A stretch of 64,000 bases of DNA from a virus: positions 79,094 to 143,093 of IMG/VR virus record IMGVR_UViG_3300046791_000499. One strand, written 5' to 3'. Below the pieces are notes generated by a model. That model ran no database searches and was not told the origin of the DNA. It saw only the letters and a program-made list of their open reading frames with translations. Shown piece after piece: positions 47,791-55,852 of the stretch (the stretch's first letter is position 1; every line of letters starts with the position of its first letter). A program made the position numbers and the translations under genes.

Positions 47791-48558
47791 TCATGGCCCG
47801 ACCCAATCCAGCCCGTACGTTATGGCGCGCTCGAGGTCTTTCCCCGTGAACATGGCGGCGATGGCATCCGCGTCTTCTTTGACCAAGCACATGGCCTTGG
47901 GCAACCGACCTGGTGAAAGGCGAACCGCCCACTCGGACCCGCTCGCCAATGCTCGCCACGGCCGAGGTCGTAGCCGCGCGGCTACGTCGTGGCCAAGTTG
48001 TGTCAGCCCGAATGGACCACTCGTGGTCGGAGCCCACAGGCCGAATCGGACGGCCGTGTCGTAGGCCAAGCACTGCTCCTTGCTCGTCAGATCGATCGGC
48101 GTACTGCAGTCAGCCGCACAACGAAGGAGGAACGCTCGCAGGTTCCAGTTCTCCGCCGAATCATCAGCGCGGATTCGGGCGACGATGAGCCCCGCGTCAC
48201 TGGGCGCCGCGCCTCGTTCTCGTGGTGGCGCCTCCGGCTCACCGCGGCGGGCTTCCGCGTAATCGCGCTGCAGCTTCTCTGCTGCGTCGGTCCACGGCTC
48301 GAGCATGAGTTCGGCTGCGTCGATCAAGCACCGGTGCAGTTCGGCGCCGACGCGCTCGCCATCGACGGCCCACACGATGATCGAGTTCGCGTCGTGGCCA
48401 TCCAGCGGGATGCTCGTCTCCGATGCCTCGACCCACACGCGGCTGGTGAGTTGGCCGGGAGCCGGCTTGAAGTACCGGACCACCAATGTGATCGTGGCGA
48501 TCTCGTCTTCGGCTGCTGCGACCAACAGGCCGCGCTCGGGTGGGTCCTGCTCAGGCAT
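47791..48558 (-). CDS. Hypothetical 255-aa protein
   Basis: Starts M-P-E-Q-D-P-P-E-R-G-L-L-V-A at ATG 48558. The middle contains 'AFLLRCAADCSTPIDLTSKEQCLAYDTAVRFGLWAPTTSG', where a Cys-rich helix pair could bind metal. The N-terminus is beta-rich, the C-terminus helical. It overlaps the previous gene by 8 bp. After its stop an 18-codon ORF follows (47738-47794), which I do not call. Confidence 0.55.
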   Translation of the reverse strand: MPEQDPPERGLLVAAAEDEIATITLVVRYFKPAPGQLTSRVWVEASETSIPLDGHDANSIIVWAVDGERVGAELHRCLIDAAELMLEPWTDAAEKLQRDYAEARRGEPEAPPRERGAAPSDAGLIVARIRADDSAENWNLRAFLLRCAADCSTPIDLTSKEQCLAYDTAVRFGLWAPTTSGPFGLTQLGHDVAARLRPRPWRALASGSEWAVRLSPGRLPKAMCLVKEDADAIAAMFTGKDLERAITYGLDWVGP

Positions 48559-49135
48559 GACCGCGCTCGACCGAGTAGGTGTAGCTGGCAAGGTTGCCGC
48601 GCGAGAGCGGGCAGTTCTGGTCGTGCGTCTCGCCATCGTCTTCGTCGCACTCACACACGAGCCGGCCGTTGGCGTCCATCGTGACGACGGGGCATTCGGC
48701 CGTGCACATGAGCGCCGCCTCGACGACATGCTGGCGGGTCGACGCGATCGCCTGCATGTCTCCGTTGGTCGCAACCCAGCGCCCGACGAACGGGACATCG
48801 ACGAGCCAGCCGGGCAACGCTTCGAGCGCGAACGCACCCAGGGGCGTTCCATCACCGTGCTCACCGACATCGCTACCGAGCCGGTCCATCGGTCCAACCT
48901 CGTGGTCGCGAGCATCCATCCGTTCGCGCAAGGTCGAGACCTCGCCTGCGAGTGCGTCGAACTCGGCGCGCGAGGGAGGGCCGTTCTTCCCGGTCAGCTC
49001 GTCAACGTGGTCGAGCAAGGCAGCGATCTGATCAACGGGCAGCGAGACCGTGGTCCTGCCCTTGGCTACAGCCTTGGCGAGCGGTCGACGGATCAGGCGG
49101 ACCACCATTCCAAGGAGCGTGTCTTCGGCGCTCAT
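48551..49135 (-). CDS. Hypothetical 194-aa protein with Cys-rich C-terminus
   Basis: Starts M-S-A-E-D-T-L-L-G-M-V-V-R-L-I. Residues 5-70 are amphipathic; residues about 140-175 contain C-T-A-E-C, 'VCECDEDDG' and N-C-P, a Cys cluster that could bind one zinc ion. The middle has 'GWLVDVPFVGRWVATN', possibly membrane-peripheral. Unknown; it is one of a set of Cys-rich small proteins in the 47-50 kb block. Confidence 0.52.
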   Translation of the reverse strand: MSAEDTLLGMVVRLIRRPLAKAVAKGRTTVSLPVDQIAALLDHVDELTGKNGPPSRAEFDALAGEVSTLRERMDARDHEVGPMDRLGSDVGEHGDGTPLGAFALEALPGWLVDVPFVGRWVATNGDMQAIASTRQHVVEAALMCTAECPVVTMDANGRLVCECDEDDGETHDQNCPLSRGNLASYTYSVERGHA

Positions 49136-49169
49136 GCTTGCTTGACCTGCGCGGAGGTCCGTCTATTTC

Positions 49170-49592
49170 CTAGTCGCTGCTACAGCTTGACGATCCTCCG
49201 CACGATGAGTCGCTGCTACTGCACCTCGAGTCGCTGTGGCTGTGGCCATGATCGTGCGAGTGGTGCGAGTAGTCGGGGCCGCAATCCGATGGAGCCTCGT
49301 GGTGATGGTGATGGACCGAATTGTCCGGCCAATAGTAGACCTCCGCGATCGGGCTGCTCCGATGAGACGTCGAGCGTGACGCCGCCGACCGAGTCGGTGC
49401 TACGGGCCGCGACGGGCGAGACGGCGACGTTGGGCCATAGGCCGGCGGAGTCGCGCTGTAGGTCTGGCGATCGGCGCTGCGGTGCGCAGGCTCATAGGTC
49501 GGGGTGCTGGTTTCGGTCTCGCGCGGCCGCATCCACCAGATCAGGACGGCGACCGCGAGAACGATGATGGTGACGACGATGACGGTGTCCAT
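49170..49592 (-). CDS. Membrane protein with His-rich and Ser/Cys-rich tail
   Basis: 140 aa. Residues 4-20 ('VIVVTIIVLAVAVLIWW') are a membrane anchor; then a Thr/Ser/Pro-rich linker, a stretch of five His within 'YYWPDNSVHHHHHEAP' (about 87-102), another His/Asp run and a terminal repeat of Ser and Cys ('CSSSDSSCGGSSSCSSD'). The tail could bind metals or form disulphides outside the membrane. I know of no family. Next to it is the zinc-ribbon membrane protein at 49622. Confidence 0.5.
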   Translation of the reverse strand: MDTVIVVTIIVLAVAVLIWWMRPRETETSTPTYEPAHRSADRQTYSATPPAYGPTSPSRPSRPVAPTRSAASRSTSHRSSPIAEVYYWPDNSVHHHHHEAPSDCGPDYSHHSHDHGHSHSDSRCSSSDSSCGGSSSCSSD

Positions 49593-49621
49593 GTCCGGGC
49601 CCGACAGCGCGTGCGTGGCGA

Positions 49622-50866
49622 CTATTCCCGGGTGCCATCGGGACGCCGCAAGCTATCGCAGTCGAGCCGCCGCCACAGCACGCCGACCCTCGCCGCCCAC
49701 ACCGAGTCGGGCTTGAAGCTGGACCACTTCGCCTGCGGGTAGTCGCACTCGAAGGCGCGCGCTGGTTCCTCGTTGGAGACGAAGTGCACGAGGTACTCGG
49801 CCGACTGCGGGCCCTGGCGCTCGCAGCCGAGATGTGTGCGCCGACACGACTCGAACTTTGGCGTCGGCCACGACGGCGGCGGGGCGAGTTGAGATCCGCT
49901 CGCCGTCGCGTATCGCACGTGCTCCCAGCGATCGACGGTGTAGGAGCACTTGTTCTCGTACACCGGAACATCGCGGTACTTGGTCTCGCAGACGCGGCGG
50001 GGCGGGCACCGGACGGAGCCGGACCCGTTGCCATTGTCGACCGTGCTGCACGACCCTGGCTCCGAGCGGCAAGTCTGACCATCGGGCACGTGGTTGACGT
50101 GGTGCAGTTCAGGGTGCCGGCTCACGCTATACGCGTCGCTCGGCATCGACGTGCACCAGTCGCTGTCGTGCACGGCGTCAAAGCGCTCGATCGAGATCTT
50201 CCGCTCCCACGTGTGGCCTTGCACTTCAATGCTGATGTCCTTCTTCCAGAACACGACCAGGCACAGCAGCATGGTGACCACGATGCCGGCCGCGACGGCG
50301 AGCCACTGGTGAGGGGAGAGGCTCGAGCCCGCGCCGATGCCATAGCTACGAAGGTCTGGCGTGTCGAAGTCGTCGATGGGCACGGCCACGGGTGCCGGAC
50401 GCGTTTCGATCCCCGCGCGGTCAGCTTGGTACCGCTCGGCGCGTTGCTGCTCGCGAGCGCGCTGAGCTTCCGGTTGGTGATGCGCGACTCGGGCAGCCCT
50501 CACCGCCGCTGCCCAGGCTTCGGCATCGCGCCGTGCATCGGCCACGGTCTCGCCTGCATGCTCTCCGATCGGCCGGCGCAGCGGGACTTGGGGCGAGCCG
50601 CTGAGCGGCGCACCGCAGCCGCAGCAATGCTGGTGCGAGGGGTCATTCAAGACCGAGCAGTGCAAGCAACTGACTTGCCGGCCGCTGCTCGGAGGCGTCA
50701 CGGCTTGCCGTTGCGACGCCGAAGGGAAGTACCGCAGCCCAGCATCCTGTGGGTGGCCGCAGCCAGGGCAGCACTTGTGCGTGACCCCAAGGTTGGCGAC
50801 GCGGTCGCAAGCCGGGCAGTCCCAGAACATCTCGAATGTGCTTTTGACGTATGCGTTCGCGGCCAT
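49622..50866 (-). CDS. Zinc-ribbon membrane protein
   Basis: 414 aa from ATG 50866. Residues 15-60 have two C-P-A-C / C-C-P-G-C ribbons and residues 70-90 a further C-L-H-C / C-C-G-C unit. A helical middle leads to one membrane segment (about 190-207, 'WLAVAAGIVVTMLLCLVVF'), followed by an outer beta domain with 'DISIEVQGHTWERKISIE' and several Cys pairs. Similar zinc-ribbon membrane proteins are found in bacteria and large phages. Function unknown; the outer domain may sense or bind the cell surface. Confidence 0.55.
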   Translation of the reverse strand: MAANAYVKSTFEMFWDCPACDRVANLGVTHKCCPGCGHPQDAGLRYFPSASQRQAVTPPSSGRQVSCLHCSVLNDPSHQHCCGCGAPLSGSPQVPLRRPIGEHAGETVADARRDAEAWAAAVRAARVAHHQPEAQRAREQQRAERYQADRAGIETRPAPVAVPIDDFDTPDLRSYGIGAGSSLSPHQWLAVAAGIVVTMLLCLVVFWKKDISIEVQGHTWERKISIERFDAVHDSDWCTSMPSDAYSVSRHPELHHVNHVPDGQTCRSEPGSCSTVDNGNGSGSVRCPPRRVCETKYRDVPVYENKCSYTVDRWEHVRYATASGSQLAPPPSWPTPKFESCRRTHLGCERQGPQSAEYLVHFVSNEEPARAFECDYPQAKWSSFKPDSVWAARVGVLWRRLDCDSLRRPDGTRE

Positions 50867-50874
50867 CCGGTGGG

Positions 50875-51354
50875 TCAACCGGCCTCGCCCTGTGACATTC
50901 CCGCCGAATGCAATGGGCATGGCTTGCCTACCAACTGCTCGAACTCGCACCCGCGGCAGTCACCCTCGACCGGCGTGGTCCACGAATACCCATCGGCCGC
51001 GTCTGTGATCACGGTCTCGTCGGTCTTGCACGAGCACTCGACGCGGTGCGCTGGGTCGACCGGTCGCCAGTAGTGACGAGCGACACCGGGATGATGGTTG
51101 TCCTGCTCCGCGCCGACCATGCCGAAGGCTCGGAGAGCGCGCCGGAGTTGCTTCGGCTTCGCCCGCTTGCCGCCTGCTCCGATCGATATGTGCCATTGCG
51201 GACCTGCCCCGTTGCCGTCAGGGTACTCGGCGTTGGCGAGCGCGGACAGCACGACGATCGAACCGAGTCGCCAGGCGCTCGAGGTCATCGACGGGCGTCC
51301 ACCTGGCCAGTCGATCTCTTCCCATTCGAGCGGGTCCGGTCGCAGTTCTCGCAT
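50875..51354 (-). CDS. Conserved phage protein with Cys cluster (159 aa)
   Basis: Starts M-R-E-L-R-P-D-P at ATG 51354. Contains 'QWHISIGAGGKRAKPKQLRRALRAFGMVGAEQDNHH', then 'RHYWRPVDPAHRVECSCKTDE' and a C-terminal 'GDCRGCEFEQLVGKPCPLH' with four Cys. This pattern is common in uncharacterised phage proteins near the lysis or DNA-metabolism region. A metal-binding domain is likely; enzymatic role unknown. Confidence 0.6.
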   Translation of the reverse strand: MRELRPDPLEWEEIDWPGGRPSMTSSAWRLGSIVVLSALANAEYPDGNGAGPQWHISIGAGGKRAKPKQLRRALRAFGMVGAEQDNHHPGVARHYWRPVDPAHRVECSCKTDETVITDAADGYSWTTPVEGDCRGCEFEQLVGKPCPLHSAGMSQGEAG

Positions 51355-51391
51355 GGTCTGGAGACCAGGGAGCAAGCGCCGGGATTCCGGG

Positions 51392-51877
51392 CTACGGGAC
51401 CGGCGCAGCGTTCAGGTCGGCAACGCAAGCAGCGAGCCGATCGATGGCGGCCTGGATCGTCGCGGGCGATCCAGCCCAGTCAGCGGGGGTTCCCGGCGTG
51501 AACGCGGCGTCGACCTTGAGCGCTGCGATGGCCGCCGCGAAGGCGGTCGTGGCGATCTGAGTCGTGTTGGTCCCAGGCACCGCGGTCGGAGCTGCGGGGA
51601 CACCCGTGAAGGTCGGCGACGCGATGTTGGCTTTGAGCGCTGCGATAGCAGCAGCAAACGCCGTGGTCGCAATCTGCGTGGAGTTCGTGCCGGGCGCAGC
51701 AGTCGGGGCAGTTGGTGTTCCCGTGAGCGCAGGCGAGAGCAGCGGCGCTTTCAGGGCGAGGTTCGTGACGACGGTGTTGAACGAGTCTTTGACGGTCGGG
51801 CCACCGGCTGTGCTGGTGTCCGTGATATCGAAGCTGTCTGCCGTCGAAGCAGAACTCTGGCCGGAGAGATGGCTCAT
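51392..51877 (-). CDS. Tail-fibre-repeat protein
   Basis: 161 aa from ATG 51877. Two copies of a 37-residue repeat (about 46-82 and 83-119), each reading S-P-x-x-T-G-x-P-x-A-P-T-A-x-P-G-T-N-x-T, then Q-I-A-T-T-A-F-A-A-A-I-A-A-L-K. These repeats make trimeric fibre shafts in many tail fibres. No receptor-binding C-terminal domain is seen; the protein may be a short fibre. It is 30 kb from the baseplate genes. Confidence 0.58.
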   Translation of the reverse strand: MSHLSGQSSASTADSFDITDTSTAGGPTVKDSFNTVVTNLALKAPLLSPALTGTPTAPTAAPGTNSTQIATTAFAAAIAALKANIASPTFTGVPAAPTAVPGTNTTQIATTAFAAAIAALKVDAAFTPGTPADWAGSPATIQAAIDRLAACVADLNAAPVP

Positions 51878-52311
51878 GGTGACGCTCCTGACGGGAGGGT
51901 TGAACAGCCCGCGGTCGGGATAACCCACAGCCACGGAGCCGAGCCGACCGCGAAAGCTGGCACCGCGATCACGAAGACATCTCCCGGGGATACATCGGTC
52001 TCGGTGACCTCGTGCCCGATGATGGCGCCAGATGTGGCGACGAGCGGACGAACGAGCGTCTTCCGACCGGGCGTCCGCGAAAGCTTGACCAGGCAGGTCG
52101 AGATGCTGGTCGTGGTGTCGGGCACCTGCTCAGCGGTCTCGCCTTTGCCGTTCATCCCAACGACGGTCCAACGAACCACGGAGGCGGTGGCGATCAGCCG
52201 GACCACGTCCGCGTCTGGCACGGTGAGCGTCGCGTCGTCGGCCCACGAATCACCGCCGAAGCTGGACGTGTCCAACTTGCGGATCATTTGGGTGTCGATG
52301 TCGAGAGGCAC
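51874..52311 (-). CDS. Hypothetical fibre-linked protein
   Basis: 145 aa from GTG 52311 (TTG 52350 would add 13). Begins V-P-L-D-I-D-T-Q-M-I-R-K-L-D. It is beta-rich with 'TVPDADVVRLIATASVVRWTVVG' and ends P-W-L-W-V-I-P-T-A. The 4-bp overlap with the fibre-repeat gene suggests they are made together; it could be an attachment or chaperone part of the same fibre. No family recognised. Confidence 0.48.
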   Translation of the reverse strand: MPLDIDTQMIRKLDTSSFGGDSWADDATLTVPDADVVRLIATASVVRWTVVGMNGKGETAEQVPDTTTSISTCLVKLSRTPGRKTLVRPLVATSGAIIGHEVTETDVSPGDVFVIAVPAFAVGSAPWLWVIPTAGCSTLPSGASP

Positions 52312-52365
52312 GCCGGCAGAGGCTATCACACCTAGCCGGCTGGATGGCAAGGGCCACGCTGAGAC

Positions 52366-52743
52366 CTACGCAGGACCACGCGCTGCCCGAGCCTTGCGGG
52401 TCACCGGTGCCGACACGAGCAGCCGAGCCACGCCGTCCTGGTCGTGCAGCGACGGGCCGGTGCATGCGTCCCAATGGCCGGGCAGTTCGAGTTCGTAGAT
52501 GCCCCACGTCCGGGTGTCATAGCCGGCCAGGCGCAAGGTCACCGCGCTCGCGGGAGGATCATCCACGAAGGCCGCGGCATCCTCGAGCGTGCGAAACACG
52601 TAGCCGCCGTTGTAGGTGCTGCCGTCGGGGTCGGGACAGCGCCCGAGTTTGTGCATGCGCCGGCCCTCAAGCGCGACCTCGGTGAGCGCCTGATCGTAGC
52701 TGGCCTCTTTGCCGACGGTGAAGGCGAGCCGGTCGATGGTCAT
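52366..52743 (-). CDS. Hypothetical 125-aa protein
   Basis: Starts M-T-I-D-R-L-A-F-T-V at ATG 52743. Beta/alpha with 'MHKLGRCPDPDGSTYNGGYVFRTLEDAAAFVDD' and 'WGIYELELPGHWDACTG'. Two Cys do not form a zinc site. It lies just downstream of ssb, 7 bp apart, and may be co-transcribed with it. No motif. Confidence 0.55.
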   Translation of the reverse strand: MTIDRLAFTVGKEASYDQALTEVALEGRRMHKLGRCPDPDGSTYNGGYVFRTLEDAAAFVDDPPASAVTLRLAGYDTRTWGIYELELPGHWDACTGPSLHDQDGVARLLVSAPVTRKARAARGPA

Positions 52744-52750
52744 GTGCCTC

Positions 52751-53197
52751 TCAGAACGGGATATCGTCATCATCCGGCCCCGTTGGCGAGTAGTCGCCGG
52801 GGTCGAACTGCCGCTCGGGTCCGCGGTCGGACGCACCATCACTGCCGCGTTGCTGCTCACCCTGGCGACCGCCGCCGAGGAACGTGACCACGTCGGCCTT
52901 GACCTCGGTCGAGTACTTCTTGACGCCGTCCTTGTCGTCGTAGCTGCGCGTCTGCAGTCGACCCTCGACGTAGACCTGGCGGCCCTTGACGAGATGCCGG
53001 TTGCACAGTTCGGCGAGTTCAGCGAACACCGAGACCTTGTGCCACTCCGTCTCCTCGACCATCTCGTTGCTCTGCTTGTTCCTCCACTTGCGGGTTGTGG
53101 CGACCGACAGATTGCAGACGGCTGTGCCGCCTTGGGTGTAGCGCATCTCGGGATCTCGCCCGAGGTTTCCAATCAACATGACTTTGTTTAGGGACAT
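52751..53197 (-). CDS. ssb: Single-stranded DNA-binding protein
   Basis: 148 aa with the SSB OB-fold: 'MSLNKVMLIGNLGRDPEMRYTQGG', 'WHKVSVFAELAELCNRHLVKGRQVYVEGRLQTRSY', a Gly/Arg-rich linker and the acidic C-terminal tip D-D-D-D-I-P-F. The tip recruits replication and repair proteins. The gene has typical length. It lies in a small block with an HD phosphohydrolase and a sigma factor, so this is a DNA-metabolism/early region. No phage polymerase is present, so it probably serves host replication machinery on phage DNA. Confidence 0.92.
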   Translation of the reverse strand: MSLNKVMLIGNLGRDPEMRYTQGGTAVCNLSVATTRKWRNKQSNEMVEETEWHKVSVFAELAELCNRHLVKGRQVYVEGRLQTRSYDDKDGVKKYSTEVKADVVTFLGGGRQGEQQRGSDGASDRGPERQFDPGDYSPTGPDDDDIPF

Positions 53198-53208
53198 TTT
53201 TCTCCGGT

Positions 53209-53466
53209 TCAATTCGCAGGTTCTGGGTTCGGGTTGCCCGAGCGGGCGAGTAGTTCGAGCCAGGTTCCGGGCCCGTGGGACTCGGTCAACTCGGCAGCCC
53301 ATCGCATGTTTCGGGCGTAGCGGGCGGACTGCTCACTGCTGCCTCGACCTCGGCGGGCTTCAAGCTCCCACCATCGGGCACGGCGGCGGTAGTCATCGCG
53401 GGTTCGAGGCGTCGCCAGCATCGGACCGATCCGGCGCTGAGCTTCGGTGATCTGCTCGTCTGTCAT
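53209..53466 (-). CDS. Hypothetical 85-aa helical protein
   Basis: Starts M-T-D-E-Q-I-T-E-A-Q-R-R at ATG 53466, overlapping the HD gene's stop by 4 bp. It is almost wholly helical and Arg/Glu-rich ('YRRRARWWELEARRGRG', 'ARYARNMRWAAELTESHG'). The placement between ssb and the HD gene suggests a nucleotide or DNA role; no proof. Confidence 0.55.
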   Translation of the reverse strand: MTDEQITEAQRRIGPMLATPRTRDDYRRRARWWELEARRGRGSSEQSARYARNMRWAAELTESHGPGTWLELLARSGNPNPEPAN

Positions 53467-54212
53467 CGCAGCAACTGCTCCAATCGGTTCATGAACTGGG
53501 CACTGATCGTCGGGTCTGTGGCTGGCCCATGCGCAGCGAGGATGACGTACTGCTCCGCGACCTCGCGAACCACCGCTTGCCAGTCCTCCCCCTCGCGTGG
53601 GTGAAACAAATGCAGCGTGCCGGCGATCTCGATCCTGGCCTCGATCGCTGCGCTGACCTGCTCGGGCGGAAGGCCGATCGGGTTCGGCAGCACGCGGTCC
53701 TGCGCGCCGGGCTGGTAGAGCAGGGCCTCTTGGTGAAGCGAAACATGGTCCGCCCACTCGACGGCTGGATGTTCGTTCACGAAGGCGACGATGGCCGGTG
53801 CGTTCTCGGTCCCGACGAGATGCTCGGCGATCGCCACGAGGATCCCGGCCTCGAGCGCCGACCGATCCGGCGTCTTGATCGGACCGAGGTCGTCGCCGAC
53901 GTAGCCCTCGGGGCTGTCATGGATCAATCCCGCAAGGGTGAGCCCGATGATCGTGAGGGCATGTTCGATCTTGATGAGGTCGCGTGCTCGCAGCCACCAA
54001 TACACGAGCCGACCGACACGCATCGAATGCGACGCGCCCGACTGCGGGTGAGGACACTCGGAGGGGTCGAGCAACTGCCCATTGAATCGGGTCACCCCAC
54101 GGCGAAGGCCGCGAGCGACGTCCGGTAGATGGACAGCATTCGCCTTGGGATTGACCGGATCGAAGCACCGGCCGGAGCCTGTTGAGATGGACGTCGGAGT
54201 CGGAAGGAGCAC
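53463..54212 (-). CDS. YfbR-like HD-domain phosphohydrolase
   Basis: 249 aa from GTG 54212. HD motif: H62 in S-H-S-M-R-V, then H98-D99 in 'GLIHDSPEGYVGDDLGPIK' and D155 in 'EWADHVSLHQEA'. The order H ... HD ... D and the 'SPEGYVGD' loop match YfbR-type 5'-deoxynucleotidases, which remove phosphate from dNMPs. In a phage this could tune nucleotide pools or destroy signalling nucleotides. The coding frame extends well upstream only as a shadow. Located between ssb and the sigma gene. Confidence 0.75.
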   Translation of the reverse strand: MLLPTPTSISTGSGRCFDPVNPKANAVHLPDVARGLRRGVTRFNGQLLDPSECPHPQSGASHSMRVGRLVYWWLRARDLIKIEHALTIIGLTLAGLIHDSPEGYVGDDLGPIKTPDRSALEAGILVAIAEHLVGTENAPAIVAFVNEHPAVEWADHVSLHQEALLYQPGAQDRVLPNPIGLPPEQVSAAIEARIEIAGTLHLFHPREGEDWQAVVREVAEQYVILAAHGPATDPTISAQFMNRLEQLLR

Positions 54213-54250
54213 GACTCTGAAACAACGCCGCGACCAGCGGCATTCCAGCA

Positions 54251-55024
54251 CTACGCCGCCATCGCGAGCGAGTCGAGTTGCGCGGTCAGTTCTTCGAGCA
54301 CCATGTCGTGGTCCTTGGAATCGGTGACGTCGAGCAGGACAGCAAGGCGAATGACCTCGGCCTGAGCGGGCCGGCGTCCGCGGGTCGTCATGCGCTCGCC
54401 GGCAGGCGAGGCACCTTCGCTGAGCAGTTCGATCTCGGCCGCGTGAGCGTGGAGGATCTTGTGCAAGAGCTTCCGGCCCCGATAGATCCTGCTCATGATC
54501 GTGCCGATCGGGCAGTCCATGATCTCGGCGATCTCTTTGAGCGAGAGCCCGTCGAGATCGACGTAGGCAACCGCGTCGCGGTAGTTGGCCGGCAACAGGG
54601 CGAGCGCGTTGCGGATCATCTGCTGCGTCATCGCGGCGCACACAGCCTCCTCGGGTCCAGGCGGTTGGCTGGTCGAGTTCGCCACCGCAACCGACGAACC
54701 GAGCGAGCGCATCTGCGAGCTGACCGAATCATGGAACTCGCGCTGCCGACCTCGACGGTGGTAGCCGTTGATGAAGGTGTTGCGCAGGATCGTGAACATC
54801 CACGCTTTGATGTTGCTGCCTTCGTCGAACGTGTCCCAGAATCGGAAGGCACGGACGAACGAGTCCTGCACGAGATCCTCGGCTTCGGCTGGGTCGCGAG
54901 TCAGGCGCATCGCGGCACCGTACAGACTGTCGCCGAGCGGGAGCGCCAGCGCTTCGAACCGACGACGATCGGCGGCGGACATGACTCGACAACGAGAATG
55001 GTCTTGGGCTTCGGTGGCGGACAT
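54251..55024 (-). CDS. ECF (group IV) sigma factor
   Basis: 257 aa from ATG 55024. Sigma region 2 at about 25-95 ('AEAEDLVQDSFVRAFRFWDTF', 'IKAWMFTILRNTFIN') and region 4 at about 135-188 ('ALALLPANYRDAVAYVDLDGLSLKEIAEIMDCPIGTIMSRIYRG') are unmistakable. Region 3 is absent, as in ECF factors. A 65-residue C-terminal tail, Asp/Glu- and Ala-rich, is extra. No adjacent anti-sigma factor. A GGGAAT box upstream of the start (55043-55052 area) could be its own ECF promoter; this is weak. ECF sigmas are rare in phages and may switch the host polymerase to late genes. Confidence 0.9.
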   Translation of the reverse strand: MSATEAQDHSRCRVMSAADRRRFEALALPLGDSLYGAAMRLTRDPAEAEDLVQDSFVRAFRFWDTFDEGSNIKAWMFTILRNTFINGYHRRGRQREFHDSVSSQMRSLGSSVAVANSTSQPPGPEEAVCAAMTQQMIRNALALLPANYRDAVAYVDLDGLSLKEIAEIMDCPIGTIMSRIYRGRKLLHKILHAHAAEIELLSEGASPAGERMTTRGRRPAQAEVIRLAVLLDVTDSKDHDMVLEELTAQLDSLAMAA

Positions 55025-55068
55025 GTGTGAAGCGTATCCCAGATCCAGCCCGAGTATTCCCAAACTGA

Positions 55069-55167
55069 TCACGAAACTTGATCGGGCCGTGTGCGACAAC
55101 CGTCAGTCCGTTTGGTCAGGGTCGACCCATCGGGCGATTCCGCGCGTACCTCGAGCGCCTCGATCAC
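55069..55167 (-). CDS. Tiny hypothetical ORF (32 aa)
   Basis: 32 aa, V-I-E-A-L-E-V-R-A-E-S-P-D-G-S, from GTG 55167 that overlaps the corrected stop of the upstream zinc gene as GTGA. Codon use is about 75 percent G/C at third positions. It ends 44 bp before the sigma gene. Moderate chance of being real; no function. Confidence 0.35.
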   Translation of the reverse strand: MIEALEVRAESPDGSTLTKRTDGCRTRPDQVS

Positions 55168-55498
55168 GCGCCCTGCTCGGCTTCCGTGAAGTGGCGCGCG
55201 ATGACTTGGCCACGCGCCGCATCCTGTGGCTCCCACCTTTTGCAGACGTCGCACGTGAAGCCGCACGAGTCCCGGCGCCACGAGCACTTGGATCGGCGAG
55301 GAGCCCTTCGAGTTGCAACTGGCTGTCGGCCAGATCGCAGAGCGCCCGGATGCGCTCGGGCCCAAGGGCGAACAGCCGCTTGAACGCATCGAACTCTTCG
55401 GGGGTGGGGTTCCAGTCCAGGACTGTCCGAACCATGGCGATCTTCGAGTCGGGTACGACGATCGATTCGGTGTCGTCGGGGTTGATGACGCGCAGCAT
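55164..55498 (-). CDS. Zinc-finger protein with apparent frameshift
   Basis: Starts M-L-R-V-I-N-P-D-D-T-E-S-I-V-V (ATG 55498) and is good coding for 66 residues to 'DSQLQLEGLLADP'. Past base 55290 that frame turns Arg/Ser-rich, while the neighbouring frame reads 'KCSWRRDSCGFTCDVCKRW' and then 'VIARHFTEAEQ', a Cys/His zinc finger, to TGA 55164. A one-base deletion near 55288-55293 joins the halves into a protein of about 111 aa. The finger suggests a nucleic-acid-binding regulator next to the sigma gene. Confidence 0.55.
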
Positions 55499-55531
55499 GA
55501 TCGCCTAGACCGCCGCCCCGCGCTCGGCATT

Positions 55532-55852
55532 TCAGCCGGCCCGTTTGCTCGCCCTGGCCGCCCGGCGGGCACGCTTGCGCTCGGCGTCCTTGGCCCGGCA
55601 GCCGGCGCACATGGCCCCACCGTCGGCCGGTTGCTTGCACCGCACGCACAGGCCCGATGCTCGGGTCGCCTCGTATTTCGACCGCTGCTCGGCAAGGTGC
55701 TCGGTGCACAGGGTCTTGCCGGGCTCGGCTGGCTCCGAGCACCAGAGGCAAACCTCGTTCGCTCGAGCGGACGCTTGGCGCTCGCGCAGGGCTTCGGCGT
55801 TGCCGGCTCGCCCGAACGTCCGCTTCGCAGGTTTTTTCTTTGACCCGGCCAT
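55532..55852 (-). CDS. Zinc-ribbon protein
   Basis: 106 aa from ATG 55852 (TAATG overlap). Two ribbons: C-L-W-C ... 'LCTEH' (about 41-58) and C-V-R-C ... C-A-G-C (about 75-92). Both ends are very basic (K-K-K-P-A-K-R, then R-K-R-A-R-R). This looks like an HNH-adjacent or DNA-binding zinc protein without the HNH residues. Found beside the broken zinc finger gene. Confidence 0.6.
   Translation of the reverse strand: MAGSKKKPAKRTFGRAGNAEALRERQASARANEVCLWCSEPAEPGKTLCTEHLAEQRSKYEATRASGLCVRCKQPADGGAMCAGCRAKDAERKRARRAARASKRAG

Noticed and set aside
47738-47794. 18-codon ORF (M-M-L-R-G-R-Y) coupled to the 255-aa gene
   Set aside because: Too short to judge; may only couple translation to the next gene.
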